DNA of 64,000 nt from Lachnospiraceae bacterium (GCA_017470935.1 JAFUXG010000046.1:112297-176296); one strand, 5' to 3'; shown: positions 34,334-44,450, counted from the first letter of the stretch. Made by a program: numbers and translations. The notes: generated from the letters alone by a model not told the origin.

Positions 34334-35551
34334 TTACTGGGCAGCCTCACTGGTCTGCTCCTCTGATGCAGCTTCTGTAGAAGCATCATCTGTTGCAGTT
34401 GATACAGGTGTGAATACACCATTGGTTATCTCTCCGGTTGTGCTCTCAAAGCTGAGACCTGCCTGATCACTGTTGCCAATGATAGAAAACCATGTCTTAC
34501 CAGGATTGAGCAGAAGCTCCTGTCCATCCTCAGTAGTATATTTGGTTTTTGACTTCTTAGATGACTTAGACCAGTTGATCTTAATAGCCTTACCATTAGT
34601 TATATAATAGCCGCTGCCCTTGCCGACCTGCGTAAGCTCCTGAAGATCATTCTTTGGATTGATACACTCATAAGAAGACTGCATTACGATAATATTCTTA
34701 AATGTAAGAATATTATCATTCTCATCTGCCATGTTATCTATCTGTGGTGCACCATATTCATATCTCTCATAAACCTTCTTCTCTGGATTGTATATGAAAT
34801 ACGGCTGTGAGTAGCTGCTGAAGCTTACATGAATAGTACCATCAGCTGCCTCACCATTTTCAAGATCCGTATCCTCTTCGTTAAATGATAAAACCTTCTC
34901 ATGATTCTCTGCATACTTATCATTATATCCCAAATCACTTATTCCTTGAATAATTCTTTCTCCGGTTGTATAAGCATTATGTGGAGCAACTCTTGAATCA
35001 TCGCGATAGAATCCGGGATCATATGTCATACCATTAATATTATCAATCTTGCCCTTGTCAAGCATTTTCTTGGCAGGCTTTGACTGTCCATAATGAACAT
35101 ATATAGCATTATACTCGTTTGCAATATTAATATAATAATGTCTTGCACTTCTTACAGAGCCAACCTTCTCAAGCTCTGAATACTCAGAATATATAGGCAT
35201 GATACGGGTAATTCCACCCTCCACCATACATTCATAAATGATATCAGCCTGCTTAGTGCTTGATGAAGGAAGTGCTTCCTTCAAGTTATTGATCATTACT
35301 GCAATTGGACGATGTGGCTCATAATCCTTAGACCACTCACCAGTTAACTCATTATAATTCTCACCAATATGAGGATCCTCTGTTGTGGCTTCGGTTGTTG
35401 CCTCTGTTGTGGTAGGCTCCTCTGTAACAGGCTCCTCCTTCTTACCACATGCAGTAAATGAAAGCATTGCTGCACTTAACAGTGATACTGCAAGAAGCTT
35501 TTTTGCAATATTTTTCTCTGAAATTATTCTCTTTGAAATAATAGTTTTCAT
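34334..35551 (-). CDS. DUF3048 (YerB-like) lipoprotein
   Basis: 405 residues from the ATG at 35551 (GGAGACG upstream). The lipobox is SFTAC (AAMLSFTACGKKEEP), followed by a Thr/Glu-rich spacer (TTTEATTEATTED). DUF3048 then shows RPIAVMINNLKEALPSS, QADIIYECMVEGGITRIMPIYSE, VGSVRSARHYYINIANEYNAIYVHYG, and the C-terminal KTWFSIIGNS. The Ala/Thr/Glu-rich tail is low complexity. It is a surface lipoprotein of unknown role. Confidence 0.93.
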   Translation of the reverse strand: MKTIISKRIISEKNIAKKLLAVSLLSAAMLSFTACGKKEEPVTEEPTTTEATTEATTEDPHIGENYNELTGEWSKDYEPHRPIAVMINNLKEALPSSSTKQADIIYECMVEGGITRIMPIYSEYSELEKVGSVRSARHYYINIANEYNAIYVHYGQSKPAKKMLDKGKIDNINGMTYDPGFYRDDSRVAPHNAYTTGERIIQGISDLGYNDKYAENHEKVLSFNEEDTDLENGEAADGTIHVSFSSYSQPYFIYNPEKKVYERYEYGAPQIDNMADENDNILTFKNIIVMQSSYECINPKNDLQELTQVGKGSGYYITNGKAIKINWSKSSKKSKTKYTTEDGQELLLNPGKTWFSIIGNSDQAGLSFESTTGEITNGVFTPVSTATDDASTEAASEEQTSEAAQ

Positions 35552-35695
35552 TAAATCGTCTCCTTTGTTATTATACATTACGTATATATTACAAATTCAA
35601 ATCATTACAATCTGAATTGTTATCAATTATCAGGCAATCTCTATTATATCCAATATTACACAGAATCTATGCAAGCATATGTTTTTATACAAGTA

Positions 35696-36199
35696 TCAGC
35701 AATCCCTGGTATATCCAATATCTTTAAGTATCTCATCCTGCATCCTCTCCATCTGAACTCTCTCATACTCATCAATATGATCATATCCGGAAAGATGCAG
35801 AACGCTGTGTGCTATCAAAAATGCATATTCTCTTGTTGTACTATGCCCAAAGCTTTCCGCCTGTTCCTTGACCTTATCAAGTGATATCATAATATCACCG
35901 AGGATAAGTTCTCCTGTATCAGAGTTAAAATAGGATGAAACATCATTTTCAACAACAGCAAAATCCCCCGGGGTATCAAATTCCACGGCAGGAAACGACA
36001 GCACATCTGTTGGTGAATCTATTCCCCTCATCTGAAGGTTTGTGTCATGTATTCCCTTATTATCTGTAAGCAGGATATTGACCTCACATTCATAGGGACA
36101 ATGAACATAATCGAGTGCTGCATCCACCACCTTACAGGCAATCCTCTCATATTCAATTCCAAGTGAAATATCTGTTTCATTTTCCAGTAATACCGTCAT
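35696..36199 (-). CDS. ybeY: Endoribonuclease YbeY
   Basis: 167 residues from the ATG at 36199 (GGTGG upstream; an in-frame ATG at 36211 is possible). The zinc site H-x3-H-x5-H appears as HSVLHLSGYDH near the C-terminus. The substrate segment is NLQMRGIDSPTDVLSFP. YbeY processes 16S rRNA 3' ends and takes part in ribosome quality control. It follows phoH in the same direction. Confidence 0.95.
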   Translation of the reverse strand: MTVLLENETDISLGIEYERIACKVVDAALDYVHCPYECEVNILLTDNKGIHDTNLQMRGIDSPTDVLSFPAVEFDTPGDFAVVENDVSSYFNSDTGELILGDIMISLDKVKEQAESFGHSTTREYAFLIAHSVLHLSGYDHIDEYERVQMERMQDEILKDIGYTRDC

Positions 36200-36404
36200 T
36201 ATGCCCACCATATTAATGCTATAACATGAAATCTATGTGTTACAAAATAACATGTTAAATTGTAAAAATTAATACACAAAACACATATTATCAAAAATAA
36301 TGACATTCATCGCAAACACAGGTCAATTATACATTATATAGTTTGATAAATCAACCCTCATACAACATTTATGGCATTACCTGTTTTTTCTAACTATTAT
36401 TCAC

Positions 36405-37412
36405 TTATTTTTGCTTTGTATTCCTGGTACGCTTGTCCGTCTTCTTAGAAGACTTCTGGCTTTCCTCATATCTGTCATAGGCTTCAACTATCTTTTGGAT
36501 CAGTGGATGTCTTACAACATCATCACTGGTCATCTGGCAGACGCCTATGTCATCCACATTTTTGAGGACCTTTAACGCAACATCAAGTCCGCTTATGGCA
36601 TCCTTTGGAATATCCTTCTGTGACAGGTCTCCGGTTATTATTGCTTTGGAGCCAAAACCGATCCTTGTAAGGAACATCTTCATCTGTGCTGGTGTTGTGT
36701 TCTGCGCCTCATCAAGCACAATAAATGCATTATCAAGAGTTCTTCCTCTCATATATGCAAGGGGCGCCACTTCTATCAGCCCCTTGTCCATATTCTTGAT
36801 AAAGCTGTCGGCACCCATGATCTCATAGAGTGCATCATATAATGGCCGCAGGTAGGGATCGACCTTACTCTGAAGGTCTCCAGGCAGAAAGCCGAGCTTC
36901 TCCCCTGCCTCTATAGCCGGTCTTGTGAGGATTATCCTGTTCACCTCATTATTCTTAAATGCAGTTATAGCCTTAGCCATTGCAAGATATGTTTTTCCAG
37001 TTCCAGCAGGCCCAATCCCAAATATGATCATGTTCTTATCAATGGAATTAAGATATTTCTTCTGACCCACAGTTTTCGCCCTGACAGGCTTACCATTGAT
37101 CGTATGACAGATTATATCCTTATCAAGCTCCTCCATCTCTTTGGTCTGTTCCGTTAATGAAAGAGAAATGGTATAGTTAACATTCTGTTCAGTAATGGGA
37201 TTACCTCGTTTCGCAAGGCTTACAAGTGCATCCATAATATCAATTGTCCTGTTAACAGCACCTTCCTCTCCAATAAGCTTTAATTCATCTCCACGAACGA
37301 TCATGGTAACATTCATTGCCTTCTCTATCTTCTTGACATTGCAGTCAAATTGTCCAAATACATTTGCTATGCAGTCTGCAGGTATTGTTATATTTTTCTC
37401 TGTCTTGCTCAT
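36405..37412 (-). CDS. phoH: PhoH-family ATPase
   Basis: 335 residues. An N-terminal KH-like part (VNRTIDIMDALVSLAKRG) is followed by Walker A FGIGPAGTGKTYLAMAKAI, Walker B AFIVLDEAQNTTPAQMKMFLTRIGFGSKAIITGD, and the C-terminal VRHPLIQKIVEAY. It is an RNA-related ATPase conserved next to YbeY. The C-tail is Lys-rich. Confidence 0.96.
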   Translation of the reverse strand: MSKTEKNITIPADCIANVFGQFDCNVKKIEKAMNVTMIVRGDELKLIGEEGAVNRTIDIMDALVSLAKRGNPITEQNVNYTISLSLTEQTKEMEELDKDIICHTINGKPVRAKTVGQKKYLNSIDKNMIIFGIGPAGTGKTYLAMAKAITAFKNNEVNRIILTRPAIEAGEKLGFLPGDLQSKVDPYLRPLYDALYEIMGADSFIKNMDKGLIEVAPLAYMRGRTLDNAFIVLDEAQNTTPAQMKMFLTRIGFGSKAIITGDLSQKDIPKDAISGLDVALKVLKNVDDIGVCQMTSDDVVRHPLIQKIVEAYDRYEESQKSSKKTDKRTRNTKQK

Positions 37413-37503
37413 GCTTATCTCCTATTCCGATTATGTACCTTTATTAAAACTCTTTTCTGTCAAAAATATTATTTCTCTTATAACCTTTTCATAGATACTA
37501 TAC

Positions 37504-38694
37504 TCAATTGTGTTTCACAAGCTTTCCGATAGGCTCCACAACAACAATTTTCCCCTTTGCTTCTACCCTGTCTCCAGCCTTCTCTATTGTAACACCATTT
37601 TTCACGATTTCCAGCCCATTTTCCTGAAACTCAGAAATTTTTTTGTCTAGCCTGTCATTTAGTATATCTGCCGCTGTCTGTTCGTCACGTGTCATATTGG
37701 TTAATTTGTATGGTTTTCGCGTTATAACCTTATACCCAACAGGAAGATAAAAGTTTTCAAATATTCTTAATTTGTGCAATTGGGTATATGTATCATATTT
37801 TTCTGAAGAAATCCCCGGCATATAAGGTGTAAGACAATAATCCATGAAAAATAATGTTATGTGTTTAACCGGTTCATCTATATATTCCTTTTCATAATAA
37901 TTAAGATCAACATAATCATTATATTTATAGGAGGTTTTTCCATATACATCTCCGTCAGCTGCAATATAATTTGTTTCCATAACCTCATTATTGTCATCAT
38001 ATATGTAAATGGTCCCGGATATGAGTATATCCCCCTTTTTGACCTTATCATTTACCTTAGCAACAGGTGTCCCCTGCCTTGTTATCATTTTGGTAATGCT
38101 AGCATTTTTCACCGCAATAACATCCCCAACAATATTATTATCTTCTATAGTCTTGGGCTGCATTCCCTCCTCTAAATGTATTGTAAGTCCCGTTCCCTTA
38201 AGCTCACAGCTTATCCATGATATGTCTTCGAAATCCTTTCTAAGATCAGCTTCAAGCTTTGAGCAGTCAATATCAGACTTAAGCGTCCCGAGAGGAATGT
38301 AATTCTTTTCTATGTGCTTGATCATTTCCTCTGCAACAATATGATCCTCTCCTGTAACCTTGACCTCCCATACAAAAAGAGAAAGGGTATAGATTAGTGC
38401 CACAAATATCAGGCAGCCTATACCAAAGGTTGCGCGTCTTCTGTTCCGCTTGAAAAAATAAGGCAGTCCAATGCGTGAGACAACCTTAAGCTTCATATTT
38501 GTTTTTTGAAGATAAGGCTTTATATTCAACAGATTTTTACGGCCAATATAAAAACTGTAGCCATGTTCAGTTTCCGCAATGTCCCAGATTACGATCTCAT
38601 CCTTTATAAGAAGATTCATTAAGCGTTCCGGAGCAAAGCCACATACCTCAACTCTTACAAAACCAAATAAATAACGTAATAATTTTAACAGCAT
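37504..38694 (-). CDS. yqfD: Sporulation protein YqfD
   Basis: 396 residues. The N-terminal segment GFVRVEVCGFAPERLMNLL is the YqfD signature. One helix (ATFGIGCLIFVALIYTLSLFVW) anchors a large extracytoplasmic region with HIEKNYIPLGT, SWISCELKGTGLTIHLEEG and DVIAVKNASITKMITRQGTPVAKVNDKVKKGDILISG. In Bacillus it is made in the mother cell under SigE. It overlaps yqfC by a few bases, indicating an operon. Confidence 0.95.
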   Translation of the reverse strand: MLLKLLRYLFGFVRVEVCGFAPERLMNLLIKDEIVIWDIAETEHGYSFYIGRKNLLNIKPYLQKTNMKLKVVSRIGLPYFFKRNRRRATFGIGCLIFVALIYTLSLFVWEVKVTGEDHIVAEEMIKHIEKNYIPLGTLKSDIDCSKLEADLRKDFEDISWISCELKGTGLTIHLEEGMQPKTIEDNNIVGDVIAVKNASITKMITRQGTPVAKVNDKVKKGDILISGTIYIYDDNNEVMETNYIAADGDVYGKTSYKYNDYVDLNYYEKEYIDEPVKHITLFFMDYCLTPYMPGISSEKYDTYTQLHKLRIFENFYLPVGYKVITRKPYKLTNMTRDEQTAADILNDRLDKKISEFQENGLEIVKNGVTIEKAGDRVEAKGKIVVVEPIGKLVKHN

Positions 38695-38936
38695 ACTTCT
38701 CCATTCATACTATAAGTTATTGTATGTATGTTACCTGTCACCTTCATGTCACAGCCAGAAAAATATTGAACATGCAGTTTTTCACCGCATATTCGTAATG
38801 TCATTTTTTTGCAGGCAATAACAACCTCCTCTGATGTATATAAATGAAGCCCCTTATAATTTTCTATGATTGCCTCATGATTTCCAACAAGTCTTAAAAG
38901 CACATCCCCATATAGCACATCCTTAGGTATTTCCAC
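38685..38936 (-). CDS. yqfC: Sporulation protein YqfC (YabP/YqfC family)
   Basis: 83 residues from the GTG at 38936. AAAGGTGG is 7 nt upstream of this codon; the GTG at 38942 is too close to it. The protein has the all-beta YabP/YqfC pattern (LVGNHEAIIENYKGLHLYTSEEVVIACKKMTLRICGEKLHVQYFSGCDMKVTGNIHTITY). It forms a pair with YqfD. This pair implies the organism carries the endospore programme, whether or not it sporulates. Confidence 0.92.
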   Translation of the reverse strand: MEIPKDVLYGDVLLRLVGNHEAIIENYKGLHLYTSEEVVIACKKMTLRICGEKLHVQYFSGCDMKVTGNIHTITYSMNGEVCC

Positions 38937-38995
38937 AAACACGCCACCTTTAGTTACTTATCTTTAATATATGTATTTTAATAATTAAATATGCT

Positions 38996-39031
38996 CAAAA
39001 AAAGAGCCATTGCATAAATACAATGACTCTT
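38996..39031 (-). terminator. Terminator of rpsU
   Basis: 11-bp stem AAGAGTCATTG / CAATGGCTCTT on the minus strand with one G-U pair, 8-nt loop, followed by a run of T. It lies 23 nt after rpsU. Confidence 0.92.
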
Positions 39032-39053
39032 AAATAAACTCGTTATGATCTAA

Positions 39054-39233
39054 TTATTTATTAAACTTTCTCTTACGAGCTGCCTCTGACTTCTTCTTAC
39101 GTCTAACGCTTGGCTTCTCGTAATGCTCTCTCTTACGAATCTCCTGCTGAATACCAGCCTTCGCACAGTTTCTCTTGAAACGGCGAAGAGCGCTGTCCAA
39201 AGTCTCGTTCTCTTTAACTACAACATTTGACAT
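39054..39233 (-). CDS. rpsU: 30S ribosomal protein S21
   Basis: 59 residues from the ATG at 39233 (GAGG upstream; the longer frame is not needed). It contains [45 protein letters not shown], the full S21 pattern with a basic tail. It has its own promoter (39309-39336) and terminator. Confidence 0.98.
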   Translation of the reverse strand: MSNVVVKENETLDSALRRFKRNCAKAGIQQEIRKREHYEKPSVRRKKKSEAARKRKFNK

Positions 39234-39308
39234 ATCTCTCACCCGACCTCCCTTCAGCTGTATATTGTGTCCCGCATACAACCTTGGGTTATTTCAAACA
39301 CATGTAAA

Positions 39309-39336
39309 ATTATAACATAAAATTCCAATACGTCAA
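39309..39336 (-). promoter_or_regulatory. rpsU promoter
   Basis: Minus strand TTGACG, 16-nt spacer, TATAAT, giving a leader of about 70 nt. Confidence 0.75.
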
Positions 39337-39427
39337 CATTTTTTTGATAAAACGTCACTCAAACATTACTTAAAGTATCTATCCGGCAGTCGGATAACAT
39401 ATTGTTATGCCGGAAAGCCTTCCTTCT

Positions 39428-39787
39428 TTAATCAGAAAACAATGACGAATATTTTTGAATCCAGCCGTCTTCCGTATATAATTCACCTGATAATCCGTCA
39501 CTTGCTTCATTAAGATTTACATCATTATACAACAATGCAATTTCATCGTGCTGCTCGATCATGAACAGGAAATTATCAATAACGGTATCCACTGTTTTTG
39601 ATACTATATTTTTTATTACATTCTTTTGCTCATCAGTAAAACCGTCAAATTTATTATGAAGTTCTTTCCCTTCCTCATTTTTTATTTGACCGTATAACTT
39701 CTTGTTCATATTATTTATAGATAGATCTCTTGTTTCTTCAATAAATACTTTGCCAAATTTATCTATTTCACTCATATAATAACTCAA
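39428..39787 (-). CDS. Small helical hypothetical protein
   Basis: 119 residues, acidic, mostly helical: EIDKFGKVFIEETRDLSINNMNKKLYGQIKNEEG, then FTDEQKNVIKNIVSKTVDTVIDNFLFMIEQHDEIALLYND, and an acidic end with Trp. The size and acidity are like immunity proteins, but no family was recognised and no toxin is adjacent. The ribosome site is weak. Confidence 0.6.
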   Translation of the reverse strand: MSYYMSEIDKFGKVFIEETRDLSINNMNKKLYGQIKNEEGKELHNKFDGFTDEQKNVIKNIVSKTVDTVIDNFLFMIEQHDEIALLYNDVNLNEASDGLSGELYTEDGWIQKYSSLFSD

Positions 39788-39915
39788 TATCCCTTCTATA
39801 AATATATATTCAATAAAGTCATTAATATATATCTTCCTTTATTAAATTCATTTAGATTTCCATATCAAAGCATCTTGAACACAATTATAAAAATATTAAA
39901 ATAATTATATAATCT

Positions 39916-42555
39916 TTATGAAAGCTGTGTCTTAGCCACATCTTTGGCTTTAGCAACTGCGTCAGAAATTCCAGCCGGATTCTTACCACCAGCCTGTGCC
40001 ATGTTAGGACGTCCGCCGCCGCCACCGCCTACAAGGGGAGCAACCTCCTTGATAAGATTACCTGCATGGGCACCTGCCTTCACAGCACCGTCTGTTGCCA
40101 TCGCTATTAGATTGACTTTATCGCCGTTTGCTGACGCAATAACAACGATACCCTCTGATACCTTCTGCTTTAACTGGTCTCCAAGATCGCGAAGTCCGTT
40201 CATATCAACACCGTCAACCGCTGTTGCAATGATGTTGAAATCTCCTACAGAAACCATATCAGAAGTAACATCTCCGAGTGATTCATTAGCAAGCTTTGCC
40301 TTCAATGATTCATTTTCTGATGAAAGCTCCTTTTCACGTGCCAAAGTATGGCTTATCTTATCAACTAACTGCTCCGGATTGGTCTTCAAAAGCTCAGAAG
40401 CCTTATTGACCTTGTCCTCCAACGCTTTATAGTAATCAAATACAGCCTTGCCGGTAAGAGCTTCGATACGTCTTACACCTGAAGCGATACCCGATTCTGA
40501 TACGATCTTAAATGTAGTAATGGCACTTGTATTCTTAACATGAGTACCACCACAGAACTCTATTGAATAGTCATCCATATTGACAACTCTTACAACATCC
40601 CCATACTTCTCGCCAAACAGAGCCATGGCTCCTGTCTTCTTAGCTTCCTCAATAGGCATTTCCTTGATATTAACATTTAATCCTTCTGCAATCTTCTCAT
40701 TGACGATTGCTTCAACCTCAGTAATCTCCTCCGGTGTCATAGGTGAGAAATGCGAGAAGTCAAAACGCAGTCTGTCAGGTGTTACAAGTGAACCCTTCTG
40801 CTCCACGTGATTTCCAAGTACAGTCTTAAGTGCCTTCTGCAAAAGGTGTGTAGCACTGTGGTTCTTACATGTATCAGCTCGTCCTGCTGTATCGATCTTG
40901 AGGGTTACTGTATCTCCCACCTTGAACATACCCTTGGTAACAGTTCCAATGTGGCCGTATTTGCCGCCTTTAAGCTTAATTGTATCCTTTACAACAAATT
41001 CACCGTCTGCCGTGGTAATAACGCCTGTATCGCCCTGCTGACCGCCCATGGTAGCATAGAACGGTGTCTTTTCCACAAAGAGTGTGGCATCATCCCCTGC
41101 AACAATTGCATCAACTATAGATTCGGTGGTTGTAAGAACTGTGATCTTAGAATCAAATGTATCATTATCATAACCAACAAACTCTGTTGTGATTGTTGGG
41201 TCAATATCATCATATACAGTGGCATCAGCACCCATATAGTTGGTGGTCTTTCTTGCATTTCTCGCCTTGGTACGCTGCTCCTCCATGCAAGCCTTGAAGC
41301 CTTCCTCGTCAATGGAATATCCTTTTTCTTCAAGAATCTCCTTAGTGAGATCCACAGGGAATCCATAAGTGTCATAGAGCTTGAATACCTCTGCACCATC
41401 AAGCACCTTGCTTCCCTTGTCAGCCATGTTCTTTTCAAGATCGGTAAGAATTGCAAGTCCCTGGTCAATAGTCTTATTGAATGCTTCCTCCTCGATAGAA
41501 AGATTACGGAAGATAAATTCCTTCTTTTCCTCAAGCTCCGGATATCCGTCCTTAGAGCCTTCGATTACAGTTTCAGAAAGCTTTGCAAGGAATGCTCCAT
41601 CAATGCCTAATAATCTTCCGTGTCTTGCGGCACGTCTGATCAGACGGCGAAGAACATATCCTCTGCCCTCATTGGACGGCATGATACCATCGGATATCAT
41701 AAATGTAGCAGAACGTATATGGTCTGTTATAAGTCTGATTGAAACATCCTTCTTCTCGTCAGTGTGGTATGTGGCATTTGCAAACTCACATACCTTGTTG
41801 CGAAGTGCGCAGATTGTATCCACATCAAATATGGAATCCACATCCTGAACAACGGATGCAAGACGTTCAAGTCCCATACCTGTATCAATATTCTTATTCT
41901 CTAACTCTGTATAGTTGCCGTGTCCGTCATTGTCAAACTGGGTAAATACATTGTTCCATATCTCCATGTAGCGGTCACAGTCACAGCCTACGGTGCAGGT
42001 CGGCTTGCCGCAGCCGTACTTCTCACCGCGGTCATAATATATCTCAGAACATGGACCACATGGACCACTGCCATGCTCCCAGAAGTTGTCCTCCTTGCCG
42101 AAGCGATAGATTCTGTCCTCAGGTATTCCTATCATCTCATGCCAAAGGTCGAATGCCTCATCATCATCCTGATAAACTGATGGATAAAGTCTGTCAGGAT
42201 CCATCTCAAGAACCTTTGTGAGGAATTCCCACGACCACTCGATTGCCTCCTTCTTGAAATAATCTCCAAAGGAAAAATTACCCAGCATCTCAAAGAATGT
42301 ACCATGTCTTGCTGTCTTACCCACATTTTCTATATCTCCGGTACGGATACACTTCTGACAGGTGGTAACCCGTCTTCTTGGCGGAATCTCCTGTCCGGTA
42401 AAATAAGGCTTCAACGGAGCCATACCGGCATTAATTAACAAAAGAGAGTTATCATTCTGCGGAACCAGTGAAAAACTATTCATCTTCAGATGTCCCTTAC
42501 TCTCAAAAAATTCAAGATACATTTTTCTTAATTCATTTAAGCCATACTTCTTCAC
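39916..42555 (-). CDS. alaS: Alanyl-tRNA synthetase
   Basis: 879 residues, full length. The class II catalytic core has TTCQKCIRTGDIENVGKTARHGTFFEMLGNFSFGDYFK. The editing domain zinc site is HSATH with FCGGTH, and the C-terminal C-Ala domain ends VGGGGGGRPNMAQAGGKNP. No T-box leader is visible upstream. A large antisense frame covers 40807-41610 and is a shadow. Confidence 0.98.
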   Translation of the reverse strand: MKKYGLNELRKMYLEFFESKGHLKMNSFSLVPQNDNSLLLINAGMAPLKPYFTGQEIPPRRRVTTCQKCIRTGDIENVGKTARHGTFFEMLGNFSFGDYFKKEAIEWSWEFLTKVLEMDPDRLYPSVYQDDDEAFDLWHEMIGIPEDRIYRFGKEDNFWEHGSGPCGPCSEIYYDRGEKYGCGKPTCTVGCDCDRYMEIWNNVFTQFDNDGHGNYTELENKNIDTGMGLERLASVVQDVDSIFDVDTICALRNKVCEFANATYHTDEKKDVSIRLITDHIRSATFMISDGIMPSNEGRGYVLRRLIRRAARHGRLLGIDGAFLAKLSETVIEGSKDGYPELEEKKEFIFRNLSIEEEAFNKTIDQGLAILTDLEKNMADKGSKVLDGAEVFKLYDTYGFPVDLTKEILEEKGYSIDEEGFKACMEEQRTKARNARKTTNYMGADATVYDDIDPTITTEFVGYDNDTFDSKITVLTTTESIVDAIVAGDDATLFVEKTPFYATMGGQQGDTGVITTADGEFVVKDTIKLKGGKYGHIGTVTKGMFKVGDTVTLKIDTAGRADTCKNHSATHLLQKALKTVLGNHVEQKGSLVTPDRLRFDFSHFSPMTPEEITEVEAIVNEKIAEGLNVNIKEMPIEEAKKTGAMALFGEKYGDVVRVVNMDDYSIEFCGGTHVKNTSAITTFKIVSESGIASGVRRIEALTGKAVFDYYKALEDKVNKASELLKTNPEQLVDKISHTLAREKELSSENESLKAKLANESLGDVTSDMVSVGDFNIIATAVDGVDMNGLRDLGDQLKQKVSEGIVVIASANGDKVNLIAMATDGAVKAGAHAGNLIKEVAPLVGGGGGGRPNMAQAGGKNPAGISDAVAKAKDVAKTQLS

Positions 42556-42673
42556 AACTTATCCCTCGCTTATTCTTAATTATCCTTCACAAAAAAACAT
42601 TATAATCTGAATTATTATAATTCAAATTATAATGTTTTGCAATCGCTATTTCTATTCAGTCAAAAGACAAATA

Positions 42674-42826
42674 TTATTCAGCCGCTTCTGTCGTTTCTGC
42701 AGCAGATGCCTCAGCTTCTTTTTTCTTCTTTGCAGAACTGATTCCGCACATGATTCCTGCAAATGCAATCAATCCGAGTGCGATGTACTTGATGAGATAA
42801 CTTACAAATTCACTTAAAAATACCAT
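42674..42826 (-). CDS. Small single-helix membrane protein
   Basis: 50 residues. ATG at 42826 with GGAG 6 nt upstream. The helix LIKYIALGLIAFAGIMCGIS is followed by a Lys-rich anchor (AKKKKEAEASAAETTEAAE). It lies upstream of alaS in the same direction. The leader carries the shared -10 block and inverted repeat. No function is known. Confidence 0.75.
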   Translation of the reverse strand: MVFLSEFVSYLIKYIALGLIAFAGIMCGISSAKKKKEAEASAAETTEAAE

Positions 42827-42854
42827 TTTCTTTCTCCTTTTTTTATATTAGAAA

Positions 42855-42930
42855 TTTGCGAAACGCTTTGTTTTACTCAAATGCCGTCGAAGTATATTGA
42901 TTTTCGCAAACGTCCATTGTATTATAGTTA
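42855..42930 (-). promoter_or_regulatory. Shared -10 block with inverted repeat, small membrane gene
   Basis: Minus strand TAACTATAAT (complement of 42921-42930), then arms TTTGCGAAA / TTTCGCAAA (42902-42910 and 42855-42863) 38 nt apart, then the ribosome site. The same elements occur upstream of trpS, where TTTCGCAAACG also precedes ATTATAGTTAT. Confidence 0.55.
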
Positions 42931-42953
42931 TGTTTCGTCAGAAAAACATATCA

Positions 42954-43046
42954 TTATTGCTTAGCTTTATTCAGATAATACTTATCTATCCTGCTGTCAA
43001 CAGATATTTTAAATGGTGTAATAATACGTGTATTCTTATCAACCAT
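42954..43046 (-). CDS. 30-residue basic micro-protein
   Basis: ATG at 43046 with AGAGGTGA 6 nt upstream, a strong site. The product contains KNTRIITPFKISVDSRIDKY and a basic end (NKAKQ). It fills the gap between hisIE and the small membrane gene. No family was recognised. Confidence 0.5.
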   Translation of the reverse strand: MVDKNTRIITPFKISVDSRIDKYYLNKAKQ

Positions 43047-43160
43047 TGCGATCACCTCTATTCAACAGAATAATCATATACTTAATATATTTTACAGCAA
43101 TTTCAACATTTGTCAAATACATATCAAAGTTTGTAATATTTCTTAATAATATCTATTATT

Positions 43161-44450
43161 CTAGTGCCGGTTATCCAGCTCCTTCATGATATCCTCCCAG
43201 GTCACACCGCGTTCTACCATGAGCACCATACAGTGATAGAGGAAATCTGAAATCTCATACTTGATCTCCTCCGGATCGGGATTCTTCGCTGCAATGACAA
43301 TCTCGGTGCACTCCTCACCCACCTTTTTCAGAATCTTGTCAATTCCCTTGTCAAAGAGATAGTTGGTGTATGAACCCTCCTTCGGATTCTTCTTGCGGTC
43401 CACGATCGTATTATACACCTCGTTGAATACCGTAAGCGGATTGGTACTGTTATATTCCTTGCTTGCAAGCGGTGTAAAGAAACAGGTCGGATTGCCTGTA
43501 TGACAGGCAACACCAATCTGTGAAACCTTTGCAAGAATCGTATCCTTGTCACAGTCGATGATAAGCTCTTTGACAAACTGAAAATGACCGCTCTCCTCGC
43601 CCTTTACCCAAAGCTTCTGACGGCTCCTTGAAAAGTAAGTCATGCGTCCCGTTTCCAATGTCTTGTTGTAGGATTCCTCATTCATGTACGCCATCATCAG
43701 CACTTCACTGGTCTTGTAGTCCTGCACGATACATGGTATCAGACCATCCGCATTTAATTTGAATTCGCTAAATGGTACAGCACTTTCAAAGGTATTGACA
43801 CTGACACCCGCATTTTTTAATGCCCTTTTCACAGCCATGCAGTCAATAGCTTCCGCACCTGTATAGAGGACGGCATCTGCATCCGTCGCCTTCACAAGCT
43901 CTGTGATTACATTCTCGTCACTTGAATCTGTACTGATCATGACAGGGATTCCCACGGTCTGCCTGATATCCTTGATTATGCGCTCATTTCCGACAGGATT
44001 TCCCATTATCCAAAGATGACCTGCTCCCATCTGCTTACAGGAGATAGCAAATTCCTTGATATTGGAATCATTTAAGTCAATAACAACACCAATCTTATCA
44101 CTGCCGAAACGGTCAGACATCTCCTTCACAAAATTGATGTCATCCTTCGCAGCACGTCCCATATAGACAAGCTCTGCTCCGGCATATAACATCTTCTTGA
44201 CATCCTCTAGACGCTTTACACCGCCGTATGCAATCAAGGAAACCTCTGCCTTCTTCGCAATTGCCTTCATGAAATCCACATTCGGCTCCCTGTCCTCTTT
44301 TCTTGCTGTCATATCCATAAATGCGATCTCATCCGCACCCTCATTGGAATATGAAAACGCTCTGGATATGACATCTGCCCTTTCTGTATCCTTTGACAGA
44401 TCAAGTCCTTTTCCTGCGTTGACCTGTGTGATTATTTTGACGTAACTCAT
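43161..44450 (-). CDS. hisIE: HisF-like domain fused to HisI and HisE
   Basis: 429 residues. Residues 1-215 are a HisF/HisA-like barrel, shortened and altered: the first catalytic Asp position reads ITQVNAGKG instead of a CLDV-type strand, while VVIDLND keeps a later Asp. Residues about 230-330 are HisI (phosphoribosyl-AMP cyclohydrolase): [47 protein letters not shown]. Residues 340-429 are HisE (phosphoribosyl-ATP pyrophosphatase): [32 protein letters not shown]. The barrel is probably inactive or structural. The start has AGGAGG. Confidence 0.93.
   Translation of the reverse strand: MSYVKIITQVNAGKGLDLSKDTERADVISRAFSYSNEGADEIAFMDMTARKEDREPNVDFMKAIAKKAEVSLIAYGGVKRLEDVKKMLYAGAELVYMGRAAKDDINFVKEMSDRFGSDKIGVVIDLNDSNIKEFAISCKQMGAGHLWIMGNPVGNERIIKDIRQTVGIPVMISTDSSDENVITELVKATDADAVLYTGAEAIDCMAVKRALKNAGVSVNTFESAVPFSEFKLNADGLIPCIVQDYKTSEVLMMAYMNEESYNKTLETGRMTYFSRSRQKLWVKGEESGHFQFVKELIIDCDKDTILAKVSQIGVACHTGNPTCFFTPLASKEYNSTNPLTVFNEVYNTIVDRKKNPKEGSYTNYLFDKGIDKILKKVGEECTEIVIAAKNPDPEEIKYEISDFLYHCMVLMVERGVTWEDIMKELDNRH

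Noticed and set aside
39381-39415. Terminator hairpin after the 119-residue gene
   Set aside because: CCGGCA and TGCCGG arms can pair with an inner ATAACA/TGTTAT stem, but no T-run follows on the minus strand, so I did not call it a terminator.
40807-41610. 267-codon plus-strand frame opposite alaS
   Set aside because: It lies entirely inside a well-supported synthetase, has no ribosome site, and its product (Cys- and Leu-rich) matches no family. It is an antisense shadow.
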